A DNA stretch of 64,000 nt from Himantopus leucocephalus (GCA_003993805.1 RSEF01000031.1:60593126-60657125), one strand, 5' to 3'. Shown: positions 27,101-40,556, counted from the stretch's first letter. The notes: generated by a model not told the origin, from the letters alone. Made by a program: numbers and translations.

Positions 27101-30100
27101 ATTTTCATATTTTCCAACTCAGTTATCAGTGGTAAATATTAAAGCAATCCCGAATAGGAGGTATGCCACAAAGTGAGAAATAATTAAAACATAAGTTCTG
27201 CTTATTTTCCACTATAGCCCACTTAGTAGAAAGCAAACCTAGATTTCTTTATAAAATTTCTAGTGTAACTATGGAATAACAGAATAGTGTCAAGAGGGTT
27301 TCTCCTGATTTATATTGCCTGACTAGAGTAGAAAATCTGTTTTCATTCTCTTGCTTCAACACTTCTGCTTCATGACAATTTTGGTACCAGTTTGAATAAA
27401 TACAAATAATCAAATTATGAGGTGAAACTCTGCTCTTTTGTAGTCTTCTATGAGCTATTTGAGTATGACGAATAAAGTATCCTTAAATTTAAGTTGAAAT
27501 AACATGGAATATTCTCTTGACTATGCCAGCTCTTTCCTTATTCTGCTGAGGCTATAAAGACAGATTTTTATTTCCATCTGGCCTTATATTCAACCACCTG
27601 CTTCTAGTAAAAAAAATATAAAAAAAAGACTCAGACTCATTCAATCTGCATATTGCTTTTGGCATGTAGCTATCTCAGTAGCAAGAACCTCACAGAAGCT
27701 GGTTTATTTCATTTGCAGAAGGAGGTGTACTCAAGCTTCTTCTTCCTTTTTATTTTTCTTTTTGGCTTGAAGAAGGTTTAAGATCCTGCTTTGAGATCTA
27801 GATTCCAAAAGCCATGTGAACATGCAGTGAAACTAAACCAAATCCAGAGATCTTCATTTGGCATCACAGTCATTTGGAACTTAGAAGGGAAGAGGGCAGA
27901 GCTAGGAGACAGACAAAGGGAGCATGTGTCACTGAACCAACTGGCTGTGATTCTTCTAAGCTGCCAAGGGAAATTGAGTTTGTAATTGTTATTACAGGTG
28001 ATAGGAACAGGGCATCCAAATTGCTTAGCTAACTTGAAAAATCTCATTCATTGTTTCAGTGATTCTCCAGCAATCAGGCCCTTTGCCTTTTCCAAAGACG
28101 TTCTTTTAGCTCCTGAAGCCACAATTAACTTTTAAACTACTGGATGAAATTTTTTTTTTTTAGTTCTTCTTTCCTAGTTCTTTTTAGCACAAAGACCAAT
28201 CACCTAGGATACAGAAACAAGGTCAGAAAGCATGCATCTAGTGTTTTCCCACATGTTGTCTTATGGCAAAACTACAGATCAGCTGCAGCAGACTGCAGTT
28301 TCTACGATACTGCTGCTGTACTCATTCTTTTATTTGAAAAGACCAGAGTTACAGTTCAGGGAGGAGGAACAGCTTGACCATGTCCTCCTTTCCCTGCTAC
28401 TCCATGTCAAGTGACATTATGAACTGAGAGGATGGGAACGGACAGAGCAGTTGTCATATTAGCTCCAGGTAGACTAGGATCATTCAAGGGGGAAAAGACA
28501 ATTAGAAAACCGGACAGAATAAGCTTCCCCTTCTTCACTTCTTTCTGGACGTTTCACTACTGGGGATGGAGGTGGAACAGACTGTAGCTTATTTACACAA
28601 ACTTTGCCCTCTCTGAAGAAAAATGAGTAAGGATTGTCTGTTTCATTACTGGCTATTGGACCCTTTTTCACAGGATGCAGTAGCGGATGAGGCAAAATAC
28701 CTATATGACTGCGGTTTCTTGGCTGTCTTTGCTAGAAGCTGCTGTTGTCCTTGGGCAGCCAGAAGCTACTTGCTCTACTGAATTTTCAGCCAATGCTTTG
28801 TCTTTTTATGGGTTAAATGTGGAATTCTGACAGTCACACATCCTGAAAGTTTTTAATGAAAAGTCCAATATCTAAACCAGATATCTAGGCATGGTGTAGG
28901 AAAAGTTTATTTCTACGTATCTTTGATGTGATTCAGTCACAGCATGGCCTAAATTCCAAAGTTCCTCCACACCAGTTTTTTCTTCTATCACAAGGTTTAA
29001 TTAAGACTTTCCATTAAATATTAATGCTGACTTCTTACTGTGTCTCATGTCTCAACTAAAATTTGTGGTGTTGAAGGTGTAAGGTAGTTTGCTTTCTTGA
29101 TTTTCTTTATGGTAGGGTAACTGTTACCATCACAGGTGATGCAATCCCATTACACAAGAAAAAAGGAAAAAAGATAGCTACCATTCATGTAAATAAAGCA
29201 AACCTTGGATGGCAGTGTGACAATGATGTCAACTTAATTAAAAAAAAAGTTTAGTTAAAAAAAGTACCTAGTGACATCAGCGTGTATCAACAGTTCTCTA
29301 TGGGCTCAGAGTCTCCTGGCTGATTTCAATTGTTTCTGGAGCTGTTGACCCTGTTGGCACTGGGAGTATGTGTGAACGGTGAGGGAGGGGGAACGGAGGG
29401 TAAAAGCAGTCTCCCATTCTGAGTTTAACTGAGTTGATGTTGTGGATGAAGCCATTCTGAAAAGAATGTTGACAAGTTAATAAGAAAGGAAGGGGTGGGG
29501 GGTGAGGGGTGCAGGGAAAGAGAACCAACTCAAAACCTAAAAATAAGGCTGAGATGGGGCACTGTTTAGTCTTAATCTGTCCCTATATCATTCCAAATGC
29601 TTTTCTTAACACATTGCTGCAGCGTCCTCTTTAACTCACTAGTGGGAAGTCTCAGCACTTGTATATCCATCCACTATGAAAGAGGAGTACTGGTCTGTGG
29701 AAGTGGACTTCAAAATGCACTTGTGGGAGGCTCAGCATTGCTCTTATGGGACTTATTGACAAGGATACAGTGGTACCTGCTTTCTCAAGTCTTTCTGCTG
29801 GTTTTTGACATTTTCAGTTTTCTCCTTTTCTGCAGGACTGTTACTGTTCCTAAGAGTTTTGTTGTGCTGACTGCCCGGTAAGTTCAGGCTGGGCCTTGTG
29901 CCAGCTGGGGGGACAGCCAGTATACAAGTCAGAGGCAGGGAAAAAAACTTCATTCCCTCTTTTGGTGGCAGGTATGCACTGTCCACCTGTTTCTGAATAT
30001 ATGATAGGGGAGCCGTGTGGATCAGATGCCTCCTCATAGCCCAGTTCTTTTTCCCCCCCGCAGTGAGATAAACTGTGGTGTCTCCATGATCTCTAGCAGA

Positions 30101-32137
30101 GAAGTGGTGAATCCTTCAAGAGTCAGGGTAGGCATTCAGCCACTCCGTTCTTAAAAGAATTGCCAAAAAGGTGCTTATCTAGGTCTGACCTTGACACTGT
30201 ATTCCTTATTCACCCAAAACGGCCCCAGTGAGCTTGTGTCCCACAATACATATAAAGAAGACTATGTGGAGCAAGATAAAAGCTTGTCTCTGAGCCTTGC
30301 TGTCCTCACTTCTGTTAAGAGATGTCATATGCCTTGCCAAGTCTACGGTGAAATAAGTAGGCTGCAAAAAGTAGAACAGTGCTAGAGGCAGGGAGCGAAC
30401 ACTGATTCTTAAAAACTGAATACTGACTGAACTCAAGGCCATACACACAACGCTGACAGCTCTGCAAGGTGGTGCTCAGCAAGAGCAAGCGGTGATTTTC
30501 ATCACCAGCACACATTTCACATAGGTAACTAAGCACATTACTGCTCAGAAATCCTTACAGTGCACTAACAATGCAATCACTTTTTAGACTCATTCTAAGG
30601 GAATAGGGGAATTCAGCAATTCATAATTAATCCTAAAAGCACATCTTTTCTAGGGTTTTTTTGAATTTTTTTTAATTGTGTCATTTAATATGAAGCAATC
30701 AGCTGCAACTGTCTAGAATTTAGGAGAATTTTTGCTTCTAACATTGATTTTAACATTTAACATGAAATGACTGCAGGGGTAATAGATTACTAGTTGAAAA
30801 AATGACAATTACAAGGGAAAGGCACATGCAAATGTCTTCAATGGGCAGTTCAGAAACACTTTGTTTTATCCCCATTTGTTTCTTTAACTGCCCACATTAA
30901 GGTACAGTAGAGTTTTGGACTTCAGTGCGGTGGTTATTTTATCAGCAAAAATAACTTCCCTGGTGACAGAATTTAGTCAGGGGTTATTCCATTTCATTAA
31001 TGTTTTACAAACTGTCAGAGCACAAAGAGGATTAGTCTCAAGCATCTTCATAAATCTCCAACTGTCTAGTTCAGAGCATAAAAAAAAGGAAGCAAGAAAA
31101 TCCCACTCTAAACTGAAAACCACTAAAGTGAAGAAAATTCTAACAACCCTTTCATCCTCCTCAGTTTGGTGACCTAAAATGGAGTAACGATGCAACCAAA
31201 GAATAACCACTGAAAAAAGAGATTTTCAAAACTGCCTAGCCTTGGGACCTATAGCTATGTTAGGGGTACATATGGCGAGCACAGCTGGATTTTACAACTT
31301 TTTGGCACATTTCCCTTGATAGGAGCGGGAGATTTTTATCCTGCTTAGAAAATCTCTGCCAAAGAATGTGGATACTAATTTTAGAAGCACCTGCATCCCA
31401 TTATAGGTCAGCCTGACTTTGGTTTCAAAGTGCTGAAATCTAAGTTTAAGATTGGACACAGAACGTTCTGTCTTACAATATTTTCATATTCATTTTCACT
31501 AAACATATACGTAGTCATTATTATCCTTACTTCAGGTTATGCCAGTCATTTATAAATTGTATTTGTTACCAACAACTTAGCAACAAACCTATGGCTCATA
31601 ATTGCTGGAAAATTGAGAGGTGGCTGAACAACTCTGTATCTTCCCATTGGTGAGAATTTCAAAATAAGATAAGTGGTATCAACAGTAAAGAATAAAGAAT
31701 AAAGCTTCAGTTCTGAGCCTTTTGAGGATTTGTTTAGAGGTATAAAACAAAAAAAAAGTTATTTTTACTGAACTAACATTCCACTTCTGTCTTCTCTCCA
31801 TTAAAAAATCTTCCTAAAAACTAGGAAAAACTTGCCCCTCTTGCTCTAAGATACTGCCCCTGAAAGAAACATAACCACATAGTTATTAAAATGGCATCAA
31901 GAATAGCTAAGTAATCTGTTCTTGGAAATTAGCTTTGCGTTTATGTGTTATCTACAAATATACAAGATGAGAATGACAGTGGCTAGAGGTTCATTATATC
32001 TGGCAGTATGTTAGCCTTTTTGAGGCTATCATGTTTTAAACATTATTTTAGTGTTATAATCCCCATACTATGCACGGGCAACCATAGTTTACTTGGCATT
32101 GGAGAAGAGTTCATTCCTAGTAGCAGAGTTTTGTATG
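21104..32137. other. Intergenic stretch without a recognised gene
   Basis: AT-rich sequence between the CR1 fragment and the tentative end of the LINGO2 3' UTR. It contains an ambiguous base at 26385 inside a T-run, further T- or pyrimidine-rich tracts (about 21473-21495, 26361-26384, 27059-27091) and one ancient LINE-like remnant at 26755-26825. No open frame here looks coding. Confidence 0.6.
26755..26825 (+). repeat. Ancient amniote LINE 3' end remnant (L2/L3/CR1-like)
   Basis: The order CTGTAAGCTCACCAGGTCAGG, then a T-rich spacer, then TATACAGTGCCCAATGTAATG follows the known layout of old amniote LINE 3' ends (TGTAAGCTCnnnGGGGCAGGG ... TACAGCGCCTAGCACAATG). Divergence is high, consistent with a very old insertion. 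Confidence 0.5.
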
Positions 32138-33169
32138 TTTTAATTCACTCATATATAAATAGTAAGATGACCATATTTCTCAGGGAGTATGCAGAATGTA
32201 TTACGTTGTTTCTTTTTGCCCAGCACATGTTAACATTTTAACAGTAGATATGAAATTAAAATCAGGTCTAACAAAAACAGCTCACTCTCTTCAAGGTAGA
32301 ACTCAACTCCTCTATGCCAGCAATGTCTAGCGGGTTGCCTTCCCTGGGTGAGATCCAGGGCTATGTTACAGTAAACTGGTCCAGTGTGATATCACAGATA
32401 TAAAAAATATTCCATTCTGTATCAAAACTAGGCACATGCCTTATATTTATATGAAGAGAAGATCAACGAAGCTGAGCGTTTTTGCTCTCAACTATTCATC
32501 TCTGGCCTTCTACATGAGGAGAAAAATATCTGATGTAATTTCTAATTGGTAACTACAAAAGTCTAATTTGGGTTAGATGGTGGTTAAAAGGAGGGTGACA
32601 TCACACTTGGGTCAGTATTGGTGGATATCTAAAAGCACAACCTCTTATTTGTATTGCTTTAAAATGTACACAGTATAGATGTAGATTAAAAAAAACTACC
32701 AATTTTTTGTGGTGTTGAACCAACTAGAAGGGATGATGCAAGGTTTTACCAAATGAGATCTATAGATACAAATTTCACTGTAGAGTATGTTTTAGACAAA
32801 TGTGTCTTTTTCTTTAAGTATGTAAATCCTACACTGTAGGCTTTTTTTTTCTTTTTCTTTTTGAAGTGGTAGAAAATGTTGAGCAATTGTCCATGAGCAT
32901 GAGCCAGCGGTTCATTGCTGATATCCCCAGAATGCCAATATTTGCAATGCAAACAGTTAGTACAATTTACCAGTTCTATGAAAGGCCCTGACATATCTGC
33001 CTCAAGGTCTGGAGGCTCTGCTGTATAACCACAAATAGTTTTTCCATTTTCATGTAACCTTTTGATACATTGACAGCTGCATTAAGCTGCTTCTGCCTAG
33101 CAATTCCACATGCCAGGCTGGTTTAATTGGTTTTAATGCCACAGAAAAAGCACTGCTAGCAGAATACCA
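32138..33169 (-). other. LINGO2: Probable LINGO2 3' UTR (end uncertain)
   Basis: Sequence immediately downstream of the stop codon on the minus strand must start the 3' UTR. By eye I see no canonical AATAAA on this strand for about 2.5 kb. An ATTAAA lies at 32138-32143 and is used here only as a tentative boundary. Other ATTAAA hits at 33122-33136 are too close to the stop to be persuasive. A minus-strand purine run at about 32840-32864 lies within this segment. The true end could be well beyond this point. Confidence 0.3.
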
Positions 33170-34990
33170 TCAAATCATTTTCATATTGAACCTTCGTGGT
33201 CCAGCAACCTCCCCTTCAACCACAGCACCATTGTTTTTGCGAGGGACATACTCAAGGTCAATGCTGGTTTTGTGTTTGCCTTTCCCTCGGCTCCACACAA
33301 AAAGGAGGAGGAAACAAAATAAAACCACTCCAAGGAATGTGAAGCAACCCATAGCTGTGGACACCAATATTGTCTTAAGGTCCAGAGAGAAGGTGTTCGC
33401 ATTAGTTCCATTGGAACTTGTGTCGTTGGAGTCTGTCATATACATAGGGGTCCTGTTGGCGTAAAGGAAACGGTCTGAAGTAAACCCCTTTACCGTAAGG
33501 GAGGCCGAATAAGTATCGTTCCCAGCTGCGTTACTTGCAATACAAACATAGATCCCAGTGTCCTGGTCTTGAGCAAATCGGATCTCCAGGGTGCCATCTC
33601 CCAGAACAGTGGCTCTTCCATTTGATTTAGTTGTGATTAGCCTCCGACGTGGCGTAACCCAGGATATGGTAGGCTGCGGATCTCCATCTGCATTGCACAT
33701 CAACTGCACTGTCTGACCTTCCTCCACTACCAGGTATTGCAACTTCTTGTCTTGTATCTTGGGCTTCTTACAGGTGAAGTAAAAGGAAAGAGCTGTGCTG
33801 TGAAAGTCTTTGAATGACCTCTCTTTGACACTGTCTGGGCCAGCACACATCGGTGGCTGGCCTCCAAACTGCAAAGTGGGTTGCCTCTGTAAAATCCAAA
33901 GGAGACGGCAGTCACAGGCCAGAGGATTGTTGTTAATGCAGAGGACCTCAAGGCTTTTAGGGGAATGGAATACATTCTCTTCAAGGGTTTCTAGCAGGTT
34001 TTGGGACACGTTAAGCACACGTAAGAATCGGAGCCCTTGGAAAGCATGTGGTTCAATGGTACGTAGCTGGGCCCCCACCATGTGGAGTTCCTGCAGGCGC
34101 ACTAAATCTGAAAGCATGCCTGCTTCAATGGTGCTGATAGGGTTGTAAGAGAGGTTCAGATGTGTCAGGTAGACCAGATGTTTAAAAGCAGAGTAAGGTA
34201 CTGCAGACAGGTTGGTGTTGGTGATGGAGAGAGAAGTAAGGTTGAGACCATACAGACTGTTGGCAGGCAGCATGTCCAGGAGGGGCCAAGCATCTATTTC
34301 TAGGTCTTTCAGGCGAAACAGTCTTTTAAAGGCATACGCAGGCAAAGCGTTAATGTTGAGCTGTTTCAGATGGAGACTGATGAGGTTGTGGAGGTGAGAA
34401 AGAGCTTCTGTTGGTACAGCTGTGAGGTTGCATCTCTCCAGGGTGAGCTGCTCCAGGCTAAGCAGTCCACTAAAGGCCCTGTGTGATATATAAACCAAAT
34501 CATTGTCCCCAACCTCCAAGGACTTTAGGTTATGCAGATCTTGGAACATGTAGTCCAGCAAAATGACAATCTTGTTTTCACTTATATCGAGCTTTGTTAG
34601 GTTTGACAACCCAGTGAACACCCCAAGGGGGACCAGCTTCAGACGGTTTCCTTTCAGCCTCAGGGAGCGCAAGTTGAAGAGATTGTTAAAGGCTCCAGGC
34701 TCCACATTGGCGACTATATTGTCACTGAGGTCGATCTCCTCCAGTAAAGGGTATGATGTGAATTCCTCAGGGTTGACGCTCTTCAGTCGGTTCTTGCTGA
34801 GGTCCAAGATTTTGGTCTCAATGGGGATGCCCTCTGGGATAGACATCAGACGCCTTCGGTGGCAGCTAACAGACTTGTTCTGTGCTGAGCATTCACAGCG
34901 GGCCGGGCAGCCTATGGTGGGGCCCATGAAGACTAGCAGCACAGCCAGACCCAGGAATGGCTGCCAGCATGATACAGCTGTGTGACGCAT
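33170..34990 (-). CDS. LINGO2: LINGO2, leucine-rich repeat and Ig domain-containing protein 2 (complete CDS, one exon)
   Basis: Encodes a 606-residue type I membrane protein; family knowledge places it on neurons as a cell-surface adhesion or signalling protein related to the Nogo-receptor co-receptor LINGO1. Seen in the sequence: a hydrophobic signal peptide (about residues 1-27); an LRRNT cap with Cys28, 32, 34 and 43; LxLxxN-type cores in an exact 24-residue register from about residue 61 to 349; an LRRCT cap with Cys359, 361, 382 and 407; one Ig domain (about 411-500) with Cys432 and Cys483; a membrane span (about 541-566); and a 40-residue tail containing EYVPRK and ending FNMKMI, shared across LINGO proteins. 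N-glycosylation sequons occur at N38, N188, N250, N260, N279, N327, N491, N512, N522 and N527. The length equals the mammalian orthologue as I recall it. The ATG lies 36 bases inside the exon with G at -3; the stop is TGA at 33170-33172. There is no frameshift or internal stop. The signature matches LINGO2 better than LINGO1. Confidence 0.98.
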   Translation of the reverse strand: MRHTAVSCWQPFLGLAVLLVFMGPTIGCPARCECSAQNKSVSCHRRRLMSIPEGIPIETKILDLSKNRLKSVNPEEFTSYPLLEEIDLSDNIVANVEPGAFNNLFNLRSLRLKGNRLKLVPLGVFTGLSNLTKLDISENKIVILLDYMFQDLHNLKSLEVGDNDLVYISHRAFSGLLSLEQLTLERCNLTAVPTEALSHLHNLISLHLKQLNINALPAYAFKRLFRLKDLEIDAWPLLDMLPANSLYGLNLTSLSITNTNLSAVPYSAFKHLVYLTHLNLSYNPISTIEAGMLSDLVRLQELHMVGAQLRTIEPHAFQGLRFLRVLNVSQNLLETLEENVFHSPKSLEVLCINNNPLACDCRLLWILQRQPTLQFGGQPPMCAGPDSVKERSFKDFHSTALSFYFTCKKPKIQDKKLQYLVVEEGQTVQLMCNADGDPQPTISWVTPRRRLITTKSNGRATVLGDGTLEIRFAQDQDTGIYVCIASNAAGNDTYSASLTVKGFTSDRFLYANRTPMYMTDSNDTSSNGTNANTFSLDLKTILVSTAMGCFTFLGVVLFCFLLLFVWSRGKGKHKTSIDLEYVPRKNNGAVVEGEVAGPRRFNMKMI

Positions 34991-35026
34991 GACTCCACTG
35001 ATCTGGTCTAACCCTCCGTCACGGGC
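34991..35026 (-). other. LINGO2: LINGO2 5' UTR portion of the coding exon
   Basis: These 36 bases lie between the inferred 3' splice site and the ATG. They belong to the same exon as the CDS, and the rest of the 5' UTR must come from exons to the right, outside the window or unrecognised within it. No upstream ATG is present in this short segment. Confidence 0.8.
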
Positions 35027-35062
35027 CTGTGGGGATGAGGATGGGAAAGGGAGAAGTTAAGT
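35027..35062 (-). other. LINGO2: 3' splice site (acceptor) of the LINGO2 coding exon
   Basis: Read on the minus strand, a long pyrimidine-rich tract (TTCTCCCTTTCCCATCC and on) ends in CCACAG, with AG at 35028-35027, followed by the exon. A branch-point-like CTTAAC sits about 30 bases upstream of the AG. This matches the vertebrate acceptor consensus and agrees with LINGO2 having its whole CDS in the last exon. Confidence 0.85.
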
Positions 35063-38000
35063 CTGCAGCAAAAGGAGATCTCTGCCAATTTTACAGTACC
35101 ATTTCAAAGCAGAAACATGTCTTTTCACTTGAAACAAAACAATAAAACCTATTGTGAATGGCAAGAGCAATAAAACCCCAGATTTTTCTTCATTATCTTT
35201 GGGCTTATCAAACGATCTGTTTATCCAGCATTTCCCCTCCAGACTTCAGAGGAGACAAACCAACTTTTCCCACTGCAAACAGTAATGGAGGTTAGGTTTT
35301 ATTCTTTTCTCAGATCTTTTCTCTATCTCTAATGCAGAGATAAACACCATACACCCTGCAAATGGGGCTAATCACGTTTGTGACAAGTTTACAGCATTGA
35401 GCCTCTGTGAGGTAACATCAAACTAGGCTTTTGCCTTTCCTATTCACGTCAGTGTTTTAAGGCAAACCTTAATGATGTATTAGCTTCAAGAAAAGGAGCT
35501 CCTTGACAATGAAAAGATTCCTTTTAACATTTATTGCATACATTACAGCTATAAATAGACGGAGCTTGTTCACCCATGCACATGCACAATGGCTCAGATG
35601 AGGAAGGAAGAACTGGTGTATCTCTGATTAGAATTTGTATTAAGGAAAAATTCATTCTTTGCTTTTACTGCACAGAGAGATTCTATGTGATTTTTGGAAC
35701 CAAAGACCTGAGAAGGGTTTACAGAACACATCTTTGTACTTCCAAGACATGTAACTAGCTCTGAGGGAGAGAAAAACAAGATAAGATGAGCTGGCTGTGT
35801 TTAAGCAGCACAATATCCAAAGAAGCACAACAGATTCTGTGGAAATCACACTTAGTAAGAGATTTAGTCATTCCTGCCTTCAGGTTAAAACTGGGGATAC
35901 TAGAAGACAAGATAACCTCCATTAAATTAACTACCCGTCTCCAAAGGTTGTACTTCACAGGTTTAGTCACCAAAGGCAAGAGACTCTTTCAAAGATAGCT
36001 GCTAAACGAAGACACTCAATAACCCATTTCAAAAGAAGAAAAAAAAAATAACGTAGGAGCTCATCAAAAGAAGGTGTGTATGAGGCACTTGCAGAGTAAG
36101 GCACACTGCAAGCAAGGACTATGTAAATGCCTTAACCCCTGTGGTACAGTCAACTTCGTGGCGCCAAGTGGTAGTACCGGGGGTCGGGCTTCATAACATT
36201 AATAAACCTGGCAAGGTGCCTCAAGCCTTGTGATGCCTTTTCCATTTTGGTTAATTTGGGCTTCATTTTAGTTGTACTTGTAAAATTATTTACATAACTC
36301 CTGCTGGTAACTTCCTCTCAGGTCTGGACAGATGACTATTGCCCAGCTGGGCCTACCCATAATGGCAAAATTATCCAATGGGTAGGCATTCTCTGCCTGA
36401 CCTGCGTCTTCAGGTTTTGAGAATCATCTGTCTAGTGCTTAAGAAGTTTTCAACTTAAATTTGAGTCAAGTTTTGTTCATCTGTGTACAGTCATGTGTAT
36501 TTTATCATAAAATAAATCCTCCTATACACAGAGAAGGTTTTATAGATTTAAAAAAATGTGGTATAACTAAATTCAAGATCCCATCAGACAGTTATTTTAG
36601 CAAAAAAGCTGTTTGAAGCACATAAAAATAGTACTGAGTAACCCTCAGACTGATGAAGAAGAAACTCCCATGAGTAACTCTGCTGCAACAACTCTCTACT
36701 ACCCTGGCAAACAACTTGGGATGTGATATCTCACCAAATCATCCTGCCTGAGAGAGGAGGGTTGCCCTCTCAGACTGTGGATGATCATAACGGTGGGGAT
36801 TCAGCATGCAAGAAAAAGAATAGATACTGGGATCTGCTGATCTTATTCTATCATTAACAACCTTCAACAGAAACTGGGTGGTTTGGATTGTAAGCATTAG
36901 CGTTATTGTAACTGGACTAAGTAATAAACAGCTGTTATGCTTTGACTGTTAAAAACTTAATTGAGTGAACAATAAACTCTCTTGGAGGTGTATATAAATT
37001 GTGTTCTTTGACCATAAATGAATGGTACACATATTACTCCTCTCATAAGTCTGTGGAAGAATCTCACTCTTGACTGATGTGGCTTCGTCTTTCCACTCTG
37101 ACACTTCTACGCAGAGATTAATAGTATGAGGCAAATTACATGCTGGTTTTGCAGTGTAGTCTGGGGACCTGGATGAAGACTATCTTTTATTATGCTACCT
37201 ATAAAAGCACATTTCAACTTTGTCCTATAAGGACAACCTGCTGAGATTCATTTAGTTTCCCCCTTAAGTTGTAGCCTTGCAAGTAAGTATTGCTAGTTAT
37301 GTCCAGCTGTGACAAAGGTTTTCAGAGATAAACTTCACTTCATTAGGCGCTAAGTTAAAACTGGAAATGTATAGCAGTCTGTGAGTTAGGTGTTTGCAAT
37401 GAATTCAGATCAAAGGGGCTTTTGGGCGCTCTGATCATTACTTTCAGAGCTCAGTCTGTGAGGTTAGCGCTTTCATACTGATACTTCTAGCACGCAGGGA
37501 ATTAATTTCCTACCTTATTCACCTAATGTACGAAGCACAAAGTAAACAGGTTCAGGGGAAGAGAAGCACCCCTGGAGTGTTCGTTTTAGATAGCAAAAAT
37601 ATGAAATGCTTTTTGCAGCTATCCAAGCCACCTGGTAACTAAAACTTCTGAGGAGTATAAAGCAGAAGATGGACAGTATAAAACATGATAAAAGGATTTT
37701 TTGACTGTGCCTGGAATAAAGAAAAATAGTGTTAATAAAGCACTTCAAACAGTAACAGTTGCCTTCTGCAAGAGCATGTTCACACAGATGAAGATGGATA
37801 TGCATTTATCTGTAAGAGTGCGTGCATGTTTGTGTGCTTGTGGTCAAACATGATTAAGAACTGAGATTTAAGCTAGAGTAAAATACACATCAATAAGGAA
37901 AAATAATAAATTATATTAAATCACAAGTCAGAAAAAAAAGATTACTTGTGTCAATAAGTACCTGTTAGAAGAAAACGTAAATTAAATTAATTATTTCAAT

Positions 38001-39299
38001 TTACATTGACCGAGATGATACTGCCATGGTTCCTGCTAATCACATCAGTGACTACGCCCTTAGCTTTGAACTGCTTTGTGCAAAAAAGACTTTATCATCA
38101 TTATGCAAAAAATGTGACCTTATCTCATTGTACAAATAATGATCAAAAGGTAAAAACATCTAGCAAAGGAAATATGGGAAACTTAAAGATTTCTGACTCT
38201 TTGCAGGACAAGGTGAATGTTGGAAGAAACCTATGGTGAACTTTGACCAGCTATTTCTTATGGTCAGGTTGAATTTAATGAATGTGAAGCATTATTTTCA
38301 GGACATGTCTGGTAACATCACTAGCAGGGCCTCCCTTTGGCCTTCAGTGAAAAAAGATTTCCCACCTTTATTTATACTTGTGGGATGTTAATTAATTGGC
38401 AACCATACTGACACCGCGCCGAACTATCAGTGTCACTCTTCAACATGACATCTTTCATTCCTGCTTAAACAACCAGCACCTACATACTTTATACTTTGCC
38501 AGTAGAGGAATTGCCTCTAAACATCTGCAGGATTACCTCATTATCCTTCTTTGCATCCCTCTTTACAACTTATTGTCATTGTGATACATACAGGAAAGTA
38601 AAGTGCATGCATACAAGTATATATACATACATACATACATGTAAATTGAAGTATCATCTTTTTGCTCTGTGATTGTACTATGCCTTGCACTGCAAAGTAC
38701 TCTAAAATTATAGCTTGTTAGCACAAAAATTCTAATAAAATAAATAACTAAAAACCAGTGGTTTTTATAAGCTTGAATGTGAATGAGAACATGTAAAATT
38801 GTTTTCCCACCCTTGCTGGGGTATTTATCGCACTTTGATACACTCTGAAAAATGAAATATATCAAGAAATTCCTTGTTAAAAAATAAAAATTAACAGACT
38901 ACCTCCTTCTTTTCTTTCTCTGGCTGTGTTTCTTAAGTCCAAACTCAAGAGTCAAGTTACTGTTGGCTGATACTCTTTTTCAATACAGGACCTCCATCAA
39001 AGTTTAGCTATCTAATTAAGAAAGCTCATTAAAGCTATTAGTTAATAGTTCTGTGTGATCTCACCCCAAACAGCTATCTCTACTTCTTTGAAATGCAAAT
39101 CATTTTGCACAAAGTTGTGCAGCTTTGAATCTACCCATAAATGCTTTACAAGAATGTGCATGTATCAGTACCCCGTAGCTTTTAAAATGAAGGAATATAA
39201 TGAAAAATAAATAAAAAGCAACCAGATGTTCCCTCAGAATACTCTGCAATTCTGAATACCATAGACAGGACTGAAAAGGAGGAAAAGAAAGAAAAGGAG
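35063..39299. other. LINGO2 intron, no other recognised feature
   Basis: Intronic by inference from the acceptor at 35027-35028. AT-rich, with a short (ATAC)n run near its right end. I see no exon-like segment or repeat that I can name. Confidence 0.6.
38624..38641. repeat. Short (ATAC)n microsatellite
   Basis: About four tandem ATAC/CATA units directly following an alternating TATATA run. Confidence 0.7.
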
Positions 39300-40556
39300 G
39301 TTATTGGGAGCGGTCAACATGGATTTACCAGGGGAAATCATGCTTGACCAATCTGATAGCCTTCTATGATGGCATGGCTGGCTGGGTGGATGAGGGGAGA
39401 GCAGTGGATGTTGTCTACCTTGACTTTAGCAAGCATTTTGGCACTGTCTCCTATAACATCCTCATAGATAAGCTTAGGAAGTGTGGGTTAGATGAATGGA
39501 CAGTGAGGTGAATTGAGCACTGGCTGAATGGCAGAGCTCAGAGGGCTGTGATGAGCAGTGCAGAGTCCAGATAGTGGCCTGTAACTCGCGGTGTTCCCCA
39601 GGGGCCAGTAGTGGGTCCAGTCTTGTTCAACATATTCATCAATAACCTGGATGAGGGGACAGAGTGTACCCTCAGCAAGTTTGCTGATGACACAAAACTG
39701 GAAGGAGTGGCTGACACACCAGAAGGCTGTGACGCCTTTCAGTGAGACCTGGATAGGCTAGAAAGTTGGGCGGAGAGAAACCTAATGAAGTACATCAAGG
39801 ACAAGTGTAGGGTCCTGCACCTAGGGAGGAATAACCCCATGCACCAGTACAACTTAGGGACTGACCTGCTGCAAAGCAGCTCCGCAGAGAGGGACCTGGG
39901 AGTCCTGGTGGACAACAAGTTGACCATGAGCCAGCAATGTGTCTTTGTGGCCAAGAGGGCCAATGGTTTCCTAGGGTGCATTAAAAAGATTGTGGCCAGC
40001 AGGTCAACTCTACTCTGCCCTAGTGAGGCCACATCTGGAGCACTGTGTCCAGTTCTGGGCTCCCCACTTCACGAAAGACAAGGAACTACTGTCCAGTAGA
40101 GAGCTACAAAAATAATCAAGGGAATAGAGCACTGCTGTTATGAGGAAGGGCTGAGAGACCTGGGTCTGTTTAGCCTGGAGAAGGGAAGATTGAGAGGGGA
40201 TCTCATCAATACTTAGAAATATCTAAAGGGCAATTGTCAAGATTATGGGGCCAAACTCTTTCCAGTGGTGCCCAGTGACAGGACATGGGACAACGGGCAC
40301 AAAGTGGAACACAGGGAATTCCATCTCAACATGAGGAAAAACTTCTTTACTTTGAGGGTGGCAGAGCACTGGAACAGGCTGCCCAGAGAAGTTGAGGAGT
40401 CTCCTTCTCTGGAGATGTTCAAAACCCGCCTGGACACCATCCTGTGCAACCTGCTCTGGGTGAAACTGCTTTGGCAGGGGATGGGCTAGATGATCTCGGA
40501 AGGTCCCTTCCATCCCCTACCATTCTGTGATTCTGTGATTCTATGATTCTGTGACT
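39300..40556 (+). mobile_element. CR1 LINE, 5'-truncated copy with intact 3' tail
   Basis: Starts in the reverse transcriptase region (GGTCAACATGGATTTACC, then a decayed match to YLDFSKAFDTV) and runs through [22 protein letters not shown] sequence and the FADDTKL motif into the CR1 3' domain. It ends with AGGTCCCTTCCATCCCC and four ATTCTRTG-type tail repeats. The frame is broken by stops and indels (for example a TGA near 39743). It sits in the LINGO2 intron in antisense orientation to the gene. Confidence 0.93.

Noticed and set aside
33810..34985. Several plus-strand open frames opposite LINGO2
   Set aside because: They are antisense shadows of the constrained LINGO2 coding frame.
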